Part shown: positions 54,869-63,209 of the stretch, piece by piece
Position numbering within the stretch: the first letter of the stretch is position 1
Layout of the letters: each line of letters opens with the position of its first letter
DNA from: Pelagibacterium sp. 26DY04
GTDB lineage: Bacteria > Pseudomonadota > Alphaproteobacteria > Rhizobiales > Devosiaceae
Assembly: GCF_031202305.1 (NCBI RefSeq)
Contig: NZ_CP101731.1
Coordinates: 434,001-498,000 of the forward strand
DNA: 64,000 nucleotides
Direction of reading: 5' to 3'
The notes under the pieces: generated by a model
The model's database searches: none
Seen by the model: only the letters and a program-made list of their open reading frames with translations
What the model was told of the DNA's origin: nothing
Made by a program: the position numbers and the translations under genes

Positions 54869-55128
54869 TGATGGTCTACCGCGCGCTCGCCCGCGCGATC
54901 CTCTTGTTTGGCTATGCGTTAAATTCTGGGTTTTGCACAAAAAGGCATGAGACAAGCAGTCCCTGGCCATCGGCAAAGGTTGGCCGGCTTATAGGGAAAA
55001 GGTCTGCCCAAGTCAATTGCGCGGCGGGCACATTTGCATGAGCGCACGACCGCTGGCCAGCCGCCTTCCGCCGCGCTAAAAGCGGGGCGATAGAGCAGTC
55101 GGGATTCGAGACAGGTCAGGGCGGGCGC

Positions 55129-56547
55129 GTGGCGCGGGACGAGAGGATCGATCTTTGCATCATCGGAGCCGGCCCCGCCGGCATCGCCGCCGCTGAACAG
55201 GCCGCTGCGCGAGAGGCCCGCGTCGTGCTGGTTGAAGGCGGCGAGCTGGGGGGAGTGTCCCACAATTGGGGCTCCTTGCCTGCCCAGGCCCTGGCTGCTG
55301 CCGCCGAACGGGCGCACGCGATCCGCACCGCGCGGGATCTGGGAGTTGGCGCCGACGAGCCGCGCATCAACTTTGCCCGGGTCAACACCAGGATCCGCGC
55401 CGCCATTGATGAAGCGAACCCCAATGTCTCGGCCGAGCACCTTGAAGCCCAGGGAATCGAAGTGGTGCGTGGACGCGCACGCTTTACCGGGCCGTCGGCG
55501 ATCGAGGTCGAGGGGCGCGCGATCCGGGCTGCCAATTTTCTCGTTTCCACCGGATCGCGCCCGGTCGTGCCGGCCGTTCCGGGGCTGGATGGCGTCCCCT
55601 ACTTCACGCCCGAAACCATTTTCGAGGTGACGCGGCGCCCCAGCCATCTGATCGTTGTGGGCGGCGGCGCGACCGGTCTGGCGCTGGCCCAGTCCCACCT
55701 GCGGCTCGGTAGCCCGGTGACGCTGATCGAAATGCTCGAGCCGCTCGGCGACCAGGACCCGGAAATGGCCCAGGCGGTGTTGCGGCGTCTGCGCGCCGAA
55801 GGGCTGGAAGTGCGCGAGCACACCGGCGTCGTGGCGATCTCTTCGGTCGCCGGCGAGATTGCCGTGGACGTCAAGGCCGGCCCCAACGAAGATCGCATCG
55901 TGGGGTCCCATTTGCTGTTTGCCACCGGGCGTCGGCCCGATTTCGACGGGCTGGGGCTCGAAGCGGCGAAGGTGCGCATGACCGGCGACGTGCCCGCACT
56001 GGGCCGGTTCGGGCGCACGAGCAATCGGCGCATCTTCGTTGCCGGCGATGCGGCGGGGCAGGTTGGAACGCATGCGGCGCGTCACGGCGCCCACATGGCC
56101 GTCGATGCCATGCTAGGTGGCCGTTACGGTCGTGGGGCCGTGGTGCCCCGCATCGTTCACACCCATCCGGCCATTGCCTGGGTCGGGATGACCGAACCCG
56201 AGGCGCGGACGCGTCATGGCAACAAATTCGAAGTGGTGCGGGCCGGCTTTTCCCAGACCGATGCGGCTCATGCGCAAGCCGAGGCCAATGGCCACGTCAA
56301 AGTGCTGGTGGGGCCGCGCGGAACCATCTTGGGAGCCGGCATTGTCGGGCCGCATGCCGAGGAACTGATCGCGGTTCTCGCGCTCGCCATGTCCGGGAAG
56401 ATGGGGTTGGACAAAATCGAACGCCTGGTCGTGCCGCATCCGTCATTTTCGCAGGCGATCGCGCTTGCGGCTGCTCAATATGCGCGCACCCGTGGCGGAA
56501 ACGCCCGCTCCGGTTGGCGCGCTGCGCTTAAGCGTTTGTTGCCATAG
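55129..56547 (+). CDS. FAD-dependent pyridine nucleotide oxidoreductase lacking the redox disulfide
   Basis: A 472-residue flavoprotein with the layout of dihydrolipoamide dehydrogenase or mercuric reductase: FAD motif IIGAGPAGIAAAEQA (residue 11 on), NAD motif IVVGGGATGLALAQ, FATGRRPDF and the second FAD motif RIFVAGDAAGQVG, plus the dimerisation domain (HTHPAIAWVGMTE). The active-site stretch usually GGTC-x-N-x-GC-x-PSK is GGVSHNWGSLPAQ, with Ser44 and Ser49 exactly replacing both redox cysteines. The C-terminal base motif HP-(T/S) is present as PHPSFSQA. It cannot use disulfide chemistry, so it may act as an NAD(P)H:quinone or similar reductase. GTG at 55129. Confidence 0.9.
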   Translation: MARDERIDLCIIGAGPAGIAAAEQAAAREARVVLVEGGELGGVSHNWGSLPAQALAAAAERAHAIRTARDLGVGADEPRINFARVNTRIRAAIDEANPNVSAEHLEAQGIEVVRGRARFTGPSAIEVEGRAIRAANFLVSTGSRPVVPAVPGLDGVPYFTPETIFEVTRRPSHLIVVGGGATGLALAQSHLRLGSPVTLIEMLEPLGDQDPEMAQAVLRRLRAEGLEVREHTGVVAISSVAGEIAVDVKAGPNEDRIVGSHLLFATGRRPDFDGLGLEAAKVRMTGDVPALGRFGRTSNRRIFVAGDAAGQVGTHAARHGAHMAVDAMLGGRYGRGAVVPRIVHTHPAIAWVGMTEPEARTRHGNKFEVVRAGFSQTDAAHAQAEANGHVKVLVGPRGTILGAGIVGPHAEELIAVLALAMSGKMGLDKIERLVVPHPSFSQAIALAAAQYARTRGGNARSGWRAALKRLLP

Positions 56548-56573
56548 GCAAAATCGGGCTGTACTCTTTAGCC

Positions 56574-58010
56574 ATGACACGGGACATCGCCAAGGTGCCG
56601 GGCCCTCTGACCGGTCTCTCCGTCAAGTTGATCACGGCGATCGCGCTGGTCATCGTCCTTGTGCAGGTTGCCACCTTCCTGCCATCGCTCGCCAATTACC
56701 GTATCGGCTGGCTCGAGGACCGGCTGCGCGTCGGTGGGGTGGCGATAAGGGTCTTCGATGCCGTTCCCGACGTCATGGATCTGCCGGTCGAGATCACCGA
56801 TCCGCTGCTGCAGTCGGCAGGTGCCATCGCCATCGTCTACCGGCGCGAGGGACAGACCGATCTGATCGTCCTCGATGCCATCACCATGCCCGAGCAGACC
56901 CATCTCGCCGATCTACGCGAGACCAATCCGATGATGTCCATCGTCGCCGCGCTCGATACGCTCGCCTTTGGCGGCCAACGCACCCTGCGCATCGTCGGTC
57001 ACCCGCCGGGGACCAGCGATGCCGTGGTGGAAGTGCTCATGCCGGAAAATCCGCTCAGGGCCGATCTTGTGACCTATGCCACCAACATTGCCCTGGTTTC
57101 GATCGTCATTGCCGGGGTCACGGCCTTCGTCATCTATATTCTGACCGAAAGCCTCTTGATCGGGCCCATCAAGCGGCTGACCGCCGCCATGCTGGCCTTC
57201 CGTGAAAATCCGGAAAACGGCACGCTGGTGATCGTGCCCGACCAGACACGCCGGGACGAAGTGGGCATTTTGGAGCGCGCCCTTTCCGATACCCAGGCCG
57301 AACTCTTTGCCATGCTGCGTCAGCGCCGGCACCTCGCCGATCTGGGCATGGCGGTTTCCAAGATCAATCACGATCTGCGCAATATGCTCACCTCGGCCCA
57401 GCTCTTGTCGGACCAGGTGGCCAATCTCGACGACCCGCAGGTGCAAAGGCTGGCACCCCGGCTGGTCAACACGCTCGACAAAGCCATCGCCTTCGCCCAG
57501 ACCGTGCTCGACTACGGCCGCCAGCAATCCAATCCGCCCCGGCCTCAGCCTGTCGACCTGCGTGCCCTGGGATTTGAGGCGGCGCTCTCGGCGGGCGCGA
57601 CCGGCCACCCGCGCATCATTTTCGACAATAAGGTTCCCGATGATCTTGTGATCTCGGTGGACCCGGACCATCTGGCGCGGGTTCTGGTCAACCTGTTCAA
57701 AAACGCCCGTGAAGCGCTGGAAGCTGCCGGCACGACCATTTCAAGGCCCGAGATCGGGTTTGCGGCCATGGCGGGCGAAGAAAATATCAGGCTGCTGGTT
57801 TCCGACAACGGGCCCGGCCTGCCGCCGCGCGCCCGGGAAAATCTTTTCGTGGCCTTTGAAGGGTCCGCCAAGGCCGGCGGCACCGGATTAGGGCTGGCTA
57901 TCGCGCGCGAACTGGTGGAGGCCAATGGCGGCTCCATCGAACTCGTCGACGACGGAGAGGGTACTGTCTTTGCGATAGATCTCCCGCTCGGCGCGGGCGA
58001 GCGGCGTTAG
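56574..58010 (+). CDS. Orphan membrane sensor histidine kinase
   Basis: A 478-residue sensor kinase with two membrane helices (about residues 16-38 and 175-197) bounding a periplasmic domain, a HAMP-like linker (IGPIKRLTAAMLAFRENPE), an H-box with His266 in KINHDLRNML, and a full HATPase domain (N box NLFKNAREAL, G1 VSDNGPGLP, G2 GGTGLGLAIA). No response regulator gene lies beside it. It follows the flavoprotein gene by 26 bp and may share its transcript. The signal is unknown. Confidence 0.9.
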   Translation: MTRDIAKVPGPLTGLSVKLITAIALVIVLVQVATFLPSLANYRIGWLEDRLRVGGVAIRVFDAVPDVMDLPVEITDPLLQSAGAIAIVYRREGQTDLIVLDAITMPEQTHLADLRETNPMMSIVAALDTLAFGGQRTLRIVGHPPGTSDAVVEVLMPENPLRADLVTYATNIALVSIVIAGVTAFVIYILTESLLIGPIKRLTAAMLAFRENPENGTLVIVPDQTRRDEVGILERALSDTQAELFAMLRQRRHLADLGMAVSKINHDLRNMLTSAQLLSDQVANLDDPQVQRLAPRLVNTLDKAIAFAQTVLDYGRQQSNPPRPQPVDLRALGFEAALSAGATGHPRIIFDNKVPDDLVISVDPDHLARVLVNLFKNAREALEAAGTTISRPEIGFAAMAGEENIRLLVSDNGPGLPPRARENLFVAFEGSAKAGGTGLGLAIARELVEANGGSIELVDDGEGTVFAIDLPLGAGERR

Positions 58011-58129
58011 GTGACAATTTCGTCGAAAACTTGCATCCGTTGCCCTTGCAATGGCTGCCAACCTCCTATAAGCGTTGCGCCTGCCGATCGGGGCTGATGC
58101 TTCCGACTGCGTAACCGCACCGGCACCGC

Positions 58130-58206
58130 GCGCCCGTAGCTCAGCTGGATAGAGCACCAGACTACGAATCTGGGGGTCAGAGGTTCGAATCCTTTCGGGC
58201 GCGCCA
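58130..58206 (+). tRNA. tRNA-Arg (anticodon ACG)
   Basis: A full 77-nt cloverleaf: the acceptor GCGCCCG pairs with CGGGCGC, D arm GCTCAGCTGGATAGAGC, anticodon stem CAGA/TCTG with loop CTACGAA (anticodon ACG, read as ICG), and T arm with GGTTCGAATCC. The 3' CCA is encoded at 58204-58206. A serine recombinase gene on the opposite strand ends inside its 3' half. Confidence 0.97.
58177..58206. other. Probable attachment-site overlap (tRNA 3' end)
   Basis: These 30 bases belong both to the tRNA-Arg T arm, acceptor and CCA and to the last codons of the recombinase gene. They mark the left end of the inserted element. A second copy of this tRNA 3' sequence, the other junction, was not found to the right within the window and is expected beyond 64000. 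Confidence 0.6.
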
Positions 58207-59841
58207 TTCCGGTACACATTTCTGAACGTTTTCACCCGAATTTGCCGAAGCCGCTACTGCGGCGTTGAGCACGTCCTTACTGCCGACGATCCGGATACGG
58301 TCGGCGTCCACCTCGACCTTGGAGATGAGAGAGCGCAGCCACGCCTTGCGCGCAGGGTTTTCTGCCGAATCGAGAATGCCCGTCATGAGGTCGGAGAACG
58401 CCGTGATCTTTTCCGGATCGATCACGGTGTCATCACTCGGCTGAACCCGGGCACGTTCAAGCGCGGCTTTCGCACGCTCATGGTCGGCCCGAAGCGTGGC
58501 GATGCGATCGCGCAGCACATCATCGAGTTCGGCGCCATCCTCGACAAGCTTGTAGAGCCGGTCAAGCTTGTCCCGGGCGGCGTCCGCTTCCTGCTGCAGG
58601 CCAATGAGCCGCTCGCTGATCGCCGCGGCTCTTTGGCTCCTGCGCTCTGCAAAGGCGGTCAGCATGGCCGCAAGGCGGTGGGGCGCAAGCAGTTTTTCGC
58701 GCAGGGCGTCAATGACTTTTGAATCGAGGGCATCCATACGGACCGAGTTGCCCTTGCAGGCAGTCGGGCCACGCTGAGCCCGACCGGCGCAGGTGTAGTA
58801 GGAATAGACCCTTCCCGAACTGGACGTTCCGGTGCGCTGGGTCATTCCGGAACCGCAATGGGCGCAGGTGGCGAGACCTGTAAGAAGAATGGGACCGCTC
58901 ACGGCGCGTGCGGGATTGATCCTGGGATTGTTGGCGGCAAGTTTGGACTGCACCGCCTCGAATGTCTTGTCGTCGATGATGCTCGGCACGGGAACATCCA
59001 CCACATCGGCGGGATCGCTTTTCTTGCCCGTGGCCTTGTTGCGCACATTGTAGCGCCATTGGCCGACATAGGCGGTGTTCGTCAGGATGTGATGGACGGG
59101 GCCGACGCCGAACGCACCACCCTTGCGCGTGGTGTATCCGTGAGCATTGAGCCAATTGGCCAGTTCCTTGATCCCGAGTGGCGGCGTGCCCGTCTTGCGG
59201 TCGCCGTCGATATAGAGCCGGTAGATCAGCCTGACCGTTTCGGCCTCCACCGGATCGATATCGAGCTTTTTCTTGATCTTCTGGCCGCGGCGTTCCGCTT
59301 CGATGATCGTGTAGCCCAGGGGTGGTGTGGCGCCGTTCCAGAAACCCTGCCGGGCGTTTTCCTTCATGGCGCGGGTGACCTGCCGCCCATTCTCCTTGGA
59401 GGTGTATTCATCAAAAATGCCGATGACTTGCCTCAACATCTGAGCTGCGGGGTCATCGTCCCGGGTGGGTTGGGAGATCGATTCGACGGTAACGCCATGC
59501 TTGCGCAGACGGCGGATGAGCAATTCCATCTCCGCGCCGTCGCGATAGAAACGCGAAAAGGCATGGACCACGATGGTGTCGAAGGGATGATCGGGATCGC
59601 AGGCCCGGTCGATCATCTCGAGAAAGGCGGGGCGGCGATCATCGGTGGCCGAGCGGCCGGGCTCGATAAACTCTGCCGCCACCGAAAGTCCCTCGCGCTC
59701 GCAATAGGCAAGCGCCTGGTCGCGCTGGGAGGGGATACTGACCTCGCCTTCGGCCTGTCTGGTCGTCGAGACACGAAGATAGAGCGCAGCCTTTCGGGCG
59801 GGGCTGGTATCGCCGGGTGGGTTATGCCGTCTCTGTGCCAT
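58177..59841 (-). CDS. Large serine recombinase (integrase) of a tRNA-linked element
   Basis: A 554-residue large serine recombinase. The resolvase domain has the nucleophile Ser25 in ALYLRVSTTRQ and the helix SRFYRDGAEMELLIRRLRKH. A recombinase domain follows (PPLGYTII, TRKGGAFGVGPVHHILTN, YVGQWRYN), then a zinc ribbon (CAHCGSGMTQRTG ... YYTCAGRAQRG) and a coiled coil (SERLIGLQQEADAARDKLDR). The last nine residues (WRARKDSNL) and the stop are written in the antisense of the tRNA-Arg 3' half, so the host gene completes the reading frame. ATG 59841 has AAGGCGAG upstream. It should insert and excise the element. Confidence 0.93.
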   Translation of the reverse strand: MAQRRHNPPGDTSPARKAALYLRVSTTRQAEGEVSIPSQRDQALAYCEREGLSVAAEFIEPGRSATDDRRPAFLEMIDRACDPDHPFDTIVVHAFSRFYRDGAEMELLIRRLRKHGVTVESISQPTRDDDPAAQMLRQVIGIFDEYTSKENGRQVTRAMKENARQGFWNGATPPLGYTIIEAERRGQKIKKKLDIDPVEAETVRLIYRLYIDGDRKTGTPPLGIKELANWLNAHGYTTRKGGAFGVGPVHHILTNTAYVGQWRYNVRNKATGKKSDPADVVDVPVPSIIDDKTFEAVQSKLAANNPRINPARAVSGPILLTGLATCAHCGSGMTQRTGTSSSGRVYSYYTCAGRAQRGPTACKGNSVRMDALDSKVIDALREKLLAPHRLAAMLTAFAERRSQRAAAISERLIGLQQEADAARDKLDRLYKLVEDGAELDDVLRDRIATLRADHERAKAALERARVQPSDDTVIDPEKITAFSDLMTGILDSAENPARKAWLRSLISKVEVDADRIRIVGSKDVLNAAVAASANSGENVQKCVPEWRARKDSNL

Positions 59842-59897
59842 TGCTGCAGTGCTCGCCTTGCTTGTTCGGATCAGTCCCGAGGCGACCCTGACGGGAG

Positions 59898-60170
59898 TTA
59901 GGTGCCGCCTCGGGTGTCGAGGATGCGGTCGATCTCGGCGCCCAAATACCGTTCGAGGGTCTCCAGTTCGGCCCTGGCCAGACCCGGGACTTCGGGAAAG
60001 TCGAGCACGAGGTCTCGGCTGCATCGTCCCGCCGCGTTCTTCTGTTTTCGTCCACCCTCATTATCTGTTCGGGGCGGTTTGGGTGCACCGGCTACCGTGC
60101 ACTTGTCATCTGCCGGCTTTGGTGCGTGCAATGCGCCTGGCGCCGACGGGCCCTGTCGTTTCGACGCCAT
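59898..60170 (-). CDS. Small protein of unknown function upstream of the recombinase
   Basis: A 90-residue frame on the recombinase strand, ending 56 bp before it. The first half is polar and Lys/Pro-rich; the second has an amphipathic helix (VPGLARAELETLERYLGAEI). Possibly a partner or directionality factor of the recombinase, but this rests only on position. The start at ATG 60170 has no strong ribosome binding site. I do not recognise a family. Confidence 0.55.
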   Translation of the reverse strand: MASKRQGPSAPGALHAPKPADDKCTVAGAPKPPRTDNEGGRKQKNAAGRCSRDLVLDFPEVPGLARAELETLERYLGAEIDRILDTRGGT

Positions 60171-60494
60171 GCGCAACCATGATGTCCCACGCCAGCCGAC
60201 GGCCTACGCGCAGAGGGATGGCCGCCGACCGGCGTGGGAAATTTTCCTCACCTACCCTCGCGGGTGGCTGGCAAATGAGGAGGAGGTCATTTTCATTTGC
60301 CAGCCACGAAAAAATGGTCAGATGGATTCTTTTCGAAGGCAAACGTAATTTTGTAGAAGAAATCAAAAACTTGCCTCCAGTTGCGATGCCCTCCGAGAAT
60401 CCGTGGGGCACAGCTCACGCCTCCACAACCCGGTTTCAGCCATGGGCGGCGCGATCGGTGCTTGATGTCACGCGAATCGGTTGATCCATCTCCA
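60171..60494. other. 324-bp gap inside the mobile element
   Basis: No supported gene. The stretch 60290-60380 is AT-rich compared with its surroundings. It holds the 15-bp-arm hairpin listed separately and probably the promoter of the small gene and recombinase to its left. Confidence 0.5.
60264..60307. repeat. Perfect 15-bp inverted repeat with Shine-Dalgarno-like loop
   Basis: GTGGCTGGCAAATGA (60264-60278) and TCATTTGCCAGCCAC (60293-60307) are exact inverse copies around the 14-base loop GGAGGAGGTCATTT. There is no T run on either side, so it is not a plain terminator. It could be a protein-binding site or an RNA structure in the leader of the genes to its left. Confidence 0.75.
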
Positions 60495-60839
60495 TCAATG
60501 CGCCGGGTCTGGAATTGGAGCCGCCCGCCGAAGCCGAAGCTTCCGGAGCAGGCGCTTGCAGATGGTGCGGGTCACGCGCTGCAGCCTGGGCTTGACATGC
60601 ACACGCCAGACCGCAATACGGCGAACGGTGTCGGCATCGACTGGCATCCGTGCTCCGATCTCGACCCCGAACTCCGCGACCAGTTGTTCGGCCGACTGCC
60701 CTAGTGGCGGGACAGCGGCAAAGATGAGGTCTGCGCTTCCCGTCTGGGCAGAAATCTCCCGCCGCCGCAGGTCGGGAGCACGCGTGGCTTCGATGTGGAG
60801 CGCGCCGGTGGCATCCACGATGATTGTCAGCAACTTCAT
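60495..60839 (-). CDS. Small protein of unknown function in the mobile element
   Basis: A 114-residue protein starting MKLLTIIVDATGALHIEATR, with a mixed alpha/beta middle and a very basic C terminus (RVTRTICKRLLRKLRLRRAA), which could bind nucleic acid. GGGGGCG lies just before ATG 60839. It is the second gene of a two-gene unit with the 41-residue frame upstream. Not recognised. Confidence 0.6.
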   Translation of the reverse strand: MKLLTIIVDATGALHIEATRAPDLRRREISAQTGSADLIFAAVPPLGQSAEQLVAEFGVEIGARMPVDADTVRRIAVWRVHVKPRLQRVTRTICKRLLRKLRLRRAAPIPDPAH

Positions 60840-60848
60840 GATCGCCCC

Positions 60849-60974
60849 CTATGCCGACGGTTTCAGCACCGCGATGCGCACGATGGTGCGCAGGCGCCAG
60901 AAAAAGCCGTAGGGGAGGATCGAATAGACGGGATTGACGGCGCGCAGGCGCACGTCCAGAAGATGGATAGCCAT
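60849..60974 (-). CDS. 41-residue small protein in the mobile element
   Basis: A short frame (MAIHLLDVRLRAVNPVYSIL ... RIAVLKPSA) with a strong AGGAGTTCAC ribosome binding site directly before ATG 60974 and a stop 9 bp before the next gene. It is basic with several hydrophobic residues (YSILPYGFFWRL). The good start signal and tight spacing argue that it is real. Function unknown. Confidence 0.55.
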   Translation of the reverse strand: MAIHLLDVRLRAVNPVYSILPYGFFWRLRTIVRIAVLKPSA

Positions 60975-61313
60975 GTGAACTCCTGTCACTAGCAGTGAGC
61001 GATCATGGTCAGGGTGTCTGCGGGGATTGCACTCCCCGTGGCACCCGCCTTTGCGGGCGCCAACCATGACGGCCGGCTCCTGGCAAGAACCGGCATCTTG
61101 CTTCGTATCAGATATTCCCGCGCTGTCGAGCGGATGCTGAATCGACGGTTAATGTCTGCCGTCGGCAATCGCTCGGATTTTAGTTTTCGCCTCGAAGGTG
61201 TGGTCACCCCAAATCCATCCCCTCGGCTCACGCGCTCGTGATCTGGATACTTTCCAGGGTTTTCGGCACGCTTGCGCAATGTGTTCATTCACTAACACGT
61301 TGCGCGGGTGGCG
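60975..61313. other. 339-bp divergent region, possible transfer origin
   Basis: No gene seen. It separates the leftward small genes from the rightward relaxase gene. It holds an imperfect hairpin GGCACCCGC/GCGGGCGCC near 61040-61060 and the inverted repeat at 61274-61305. A region between small genes and a relaxase is a usual place for an oriT. Confidence 0.45.
61274..61305. repeat. 12-bp inverted repeat before the relaxase gene (candidate oriT element)
   Basis: GCGCAATGTGTT (61274-61285) faces AACACGTTGCGC (61294-61305) with one G-T mismatch and an 8-base loop, ending 8 bp before the relaxase ATG. Relaxases of the MobA type recognise such a repeat next to the nick. A match to a known nick sequence was not clear. 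Confidence 0.4.
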
Positions 61314-62867
61314 ATGGGAACGATTGGGTTGCCGGGTGTGAGTTTTGGGGGCGTTTCCCGCAGCGATGGCTGGAAAGCAATCGGGCGTTCCACCTATCAG
61401 ATGGGGATCGAGTGCCATGAGGGCGTCCCGGAAGACAAGCACCGGAACGGCCAGCAGGTGTATCATGTCCGGCACTGGCTGCTGCTGCCCGATGATGTCG
61501 ATCCCGTCCCGTGGCGGCGCGAGGCAGTTTGGCAAGCCGCCGGAGAAATCGAGAAGAGGAAGGACGCCAGGGAAGGCCGGTTCTTCGATATTAGTTGGCC
61601 GCGCGAACTGCCCACGGAACGGATCGAGGGGTTCGTCGAACGAGTTTATCGCGGCTTCACCGATATCGGACTTGCCGTGCAAATCGATTGGGAAAGCTCA
61701 GCGGCCATCGACGGGGAACCTAATGATCACCTCCACGGGCTGATCTCGACGCGCACGCTCTCGAATACGGGGTTCGCCAGCGCCAAGTGCCGGCAGCTTG
61801 ACGTCTGGTTCCGCTCGGGCGTTCGGCACCGGGTGGCGGACCTGTTCAATGCCATTGCTGAGGATTGCGGCATCGATGTGCGGTTCGATCCAGCGCCCAA
61901 TGCCGTGCGGGATAATGCCCTGCCGCAGGAGGATCGGTTGCCAAGGCGGATCGTGCGGGATCGCGCTGCTCCCGGCGCTGGAACCCGGCTGTCGCAGCGC
62001 GACCGCCAGCGTGCGCTGCGCCGTGAGCACGAACAGGTAACGGCGGAAATAGAAGCGTTGGAACGACAGGCATGTGATCTGCGGGCGGGAATCGATGCCC
62101 GGTTCGAGGATATGTCCGTTCTGACGTCATGGCAGGCTGAGGGGCAAGGTGCGAAACCGCTCCCCGTGGAAGTGGCGATGACCGCGTTCATGGGTGCCGG
62201 CATCGCCATCGACGAGCGCGTGGCGGTTGAAGGGGTCGGCGTGGCGTTCGTCGTCGATGGGACGGTGCTGATCGATGCCGGAGACCGGATCCTGATCGAG
62301 GGAAGGCTGCAAGCCGACCCTGCCCGGGCCGTGCATGTCCTGGCCCGCCGCAAGGGCTGGCGCGATCTCGGCTTGACCGATTCAGATGGAATGCCAATTC
62401 CGGTTCCGCCCGATCCTGCGCCGCTGTTGCCAAGTGTCTCCGGAATGGCCCGCAAGCGGTCCCGGATCGAGCTCATGGGCAAGGGGAACGTGCTCCGCGC
62501 CGCCCGGGAGGTCGTGCAGACGATTCGGGCGGCGGATCCGGAAAGCCGTGGGGAGATGCTGGCAAAAGTCGCAGCCTGGGGCAATCGGGGACTGGAACGC
62601 TTGGTGGCGGCACTCGTCAGCTACACCGGGGAGCCGAACGATCTTTCTGTCGGAATCATCCTCGACATGATCGACAGGGCCCTGGGTCAGGAAGATTATC
62701 TGTGGCGGCACCACGTCCTCGAACAGGATCTCGAGGCAATGACGGTCCCTGGCACGCCGTTGTCACGTCCGTTCCGGCCGCATCCGCGATTCTACGATCT
62801 CTACCCGGTGCCGCCAGACGATGGCGCAAGGCATGCGCATGCTGGTGGCGGGGAGGTTCTGCAATGA
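61314..62867 (+). CDS. MobA/MobL-like relaxase
   Basis: A 517-residue protein whose first 190 residues fit the MobA/MobL (MOBQ) relaxase pattern: an N-terminal tyrosine (Tyr28 in GRSTYQMG), the helix WQAAGEIEKRKDAREGRFFD, ISWPRELPTERIEGFV, and the metal motif NDHLHGLISTR (His139, His141), with KCRQLDVWFRSGVRHRVADL after it. The third metal histidine of the family seems replaced (AVQIDW). The remainder has a short coiled coil and no recognised helicase or primase motif. It would nick the element's DNA at oriT for transfer. ATG 61314 is chosen; GTG 61308 is possible. The next gene overlaps its stop. Confidence 0.75.
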   Translation: MGTIGLPGVSFGGVSRSDGWKAIGRSTYQMGIECHEGVPEDKHRNGQQVYHVRHWLLLPDDVDPVPWRREAVWQAAGEIEKRKDAREGRFFDISWPRELPTERIEGFVERVYRGFTDIGLAVQIDWESSAAIDGEPNDHLHGLISTRTLSNTGFASAKCRQLDVWFRSGVRHRVADLFNAIAEDCGIDVRFDPAPNAVRDNALPQEDRLPRRIVRDRAAPGAGTRLSQRDRQRALRREHEQVTAEIEALERQACDLRAGIDARFEDMSVLTSWQAEGQGAKPLPVEVAMTAFMGAGIAIDERVAVEGVGVAFVVDGTVLIDAGDRILIEGRLQADPARAVHVLARRKGWRDLGLTDSDGMPIPVPPDPAPLLPSVSGMARKRSRIELMGKGNVLRAAREVVQTIRAADPESRGEMLAKVAAWGNRGLERLVAALVSYTGEPNDLSVGIILDMIDRALGQEDYLWRHHVLEQDLEAMTVPGTPLSRPFRPHPRFYDLYPVPPDDGARHAHAGGGEVLQ

Positions 62868-63187
62868 ACGAACTCCTTGCAAACCTCCGTGCCCTGCAGG
62901 CCATTCGCACGCAGCAAGAGCAGCTGGCAGCCCGCAAACACGAGCTTGAACGCCAGGCGCGGCAAAGCTCCGCGCAGACCCGATCCCGCGCTTACCGCCT
63001 CGTGACCGACGCCACGCTCGAACTGCTCTCGCGTAGCGCTTCAGTCAATCCCGAATCCCTCACCCAGGAGATCGAGGCCCGTGCCCATGACCGGGATCGT
63101 TTCGCGGTCGCTTTGGCGCGGGATTGGTTGGCGGAAGCCAGGAGGGCGTCGACTGCGCCAGGCGAGGACGACGGAGGAATCGCTTAG
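62864..63187 (+). CDS. Small coiled-coil protein coupled to the relaxase
   Basis: A 107-residue protein, helical throughout (NLRALQAIRTQQEQLAARKH, then ELERQARQ). ATG 62864 overlaps the relaxase stop (ATGA) and GGGAGG lies seven bases before it, so the two are co-translated. Position and size resemble MobC/TraD-type accessory proteins that help the relaxase at oriT; no sequence motif proves it. Confidence 0.7.
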   Translation: MNELLANLRALQAIRTQQEQLAARKHELERQARQSSAQTRSRAYRLVTDATLELLSRSASVNPESLTQEIEARAHDRDRFAVALARDWLAEARRASTAPGEDDGGIA

Positions 63188-63209
63188 GAGGTCTGATTCC
63201 GAGAGCGCA

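Noticed and set aside
57888..58235. Antisense frames across the tRNA-Arg gene with sequence of the GAPERIRTSDPQ type
   Set aside because: This is the well-known false protein read from the reverse strand of tRNA genes; it has no start signal and overlaps the tRNA.
60106..60411. Minus-strand 101-codon frame over the 15-bp hairpin
   Set aside because: It includes both hairpin arms, overlaps the 59898 gene and has no ribosome binding site; the hairpin explains the sequence better.
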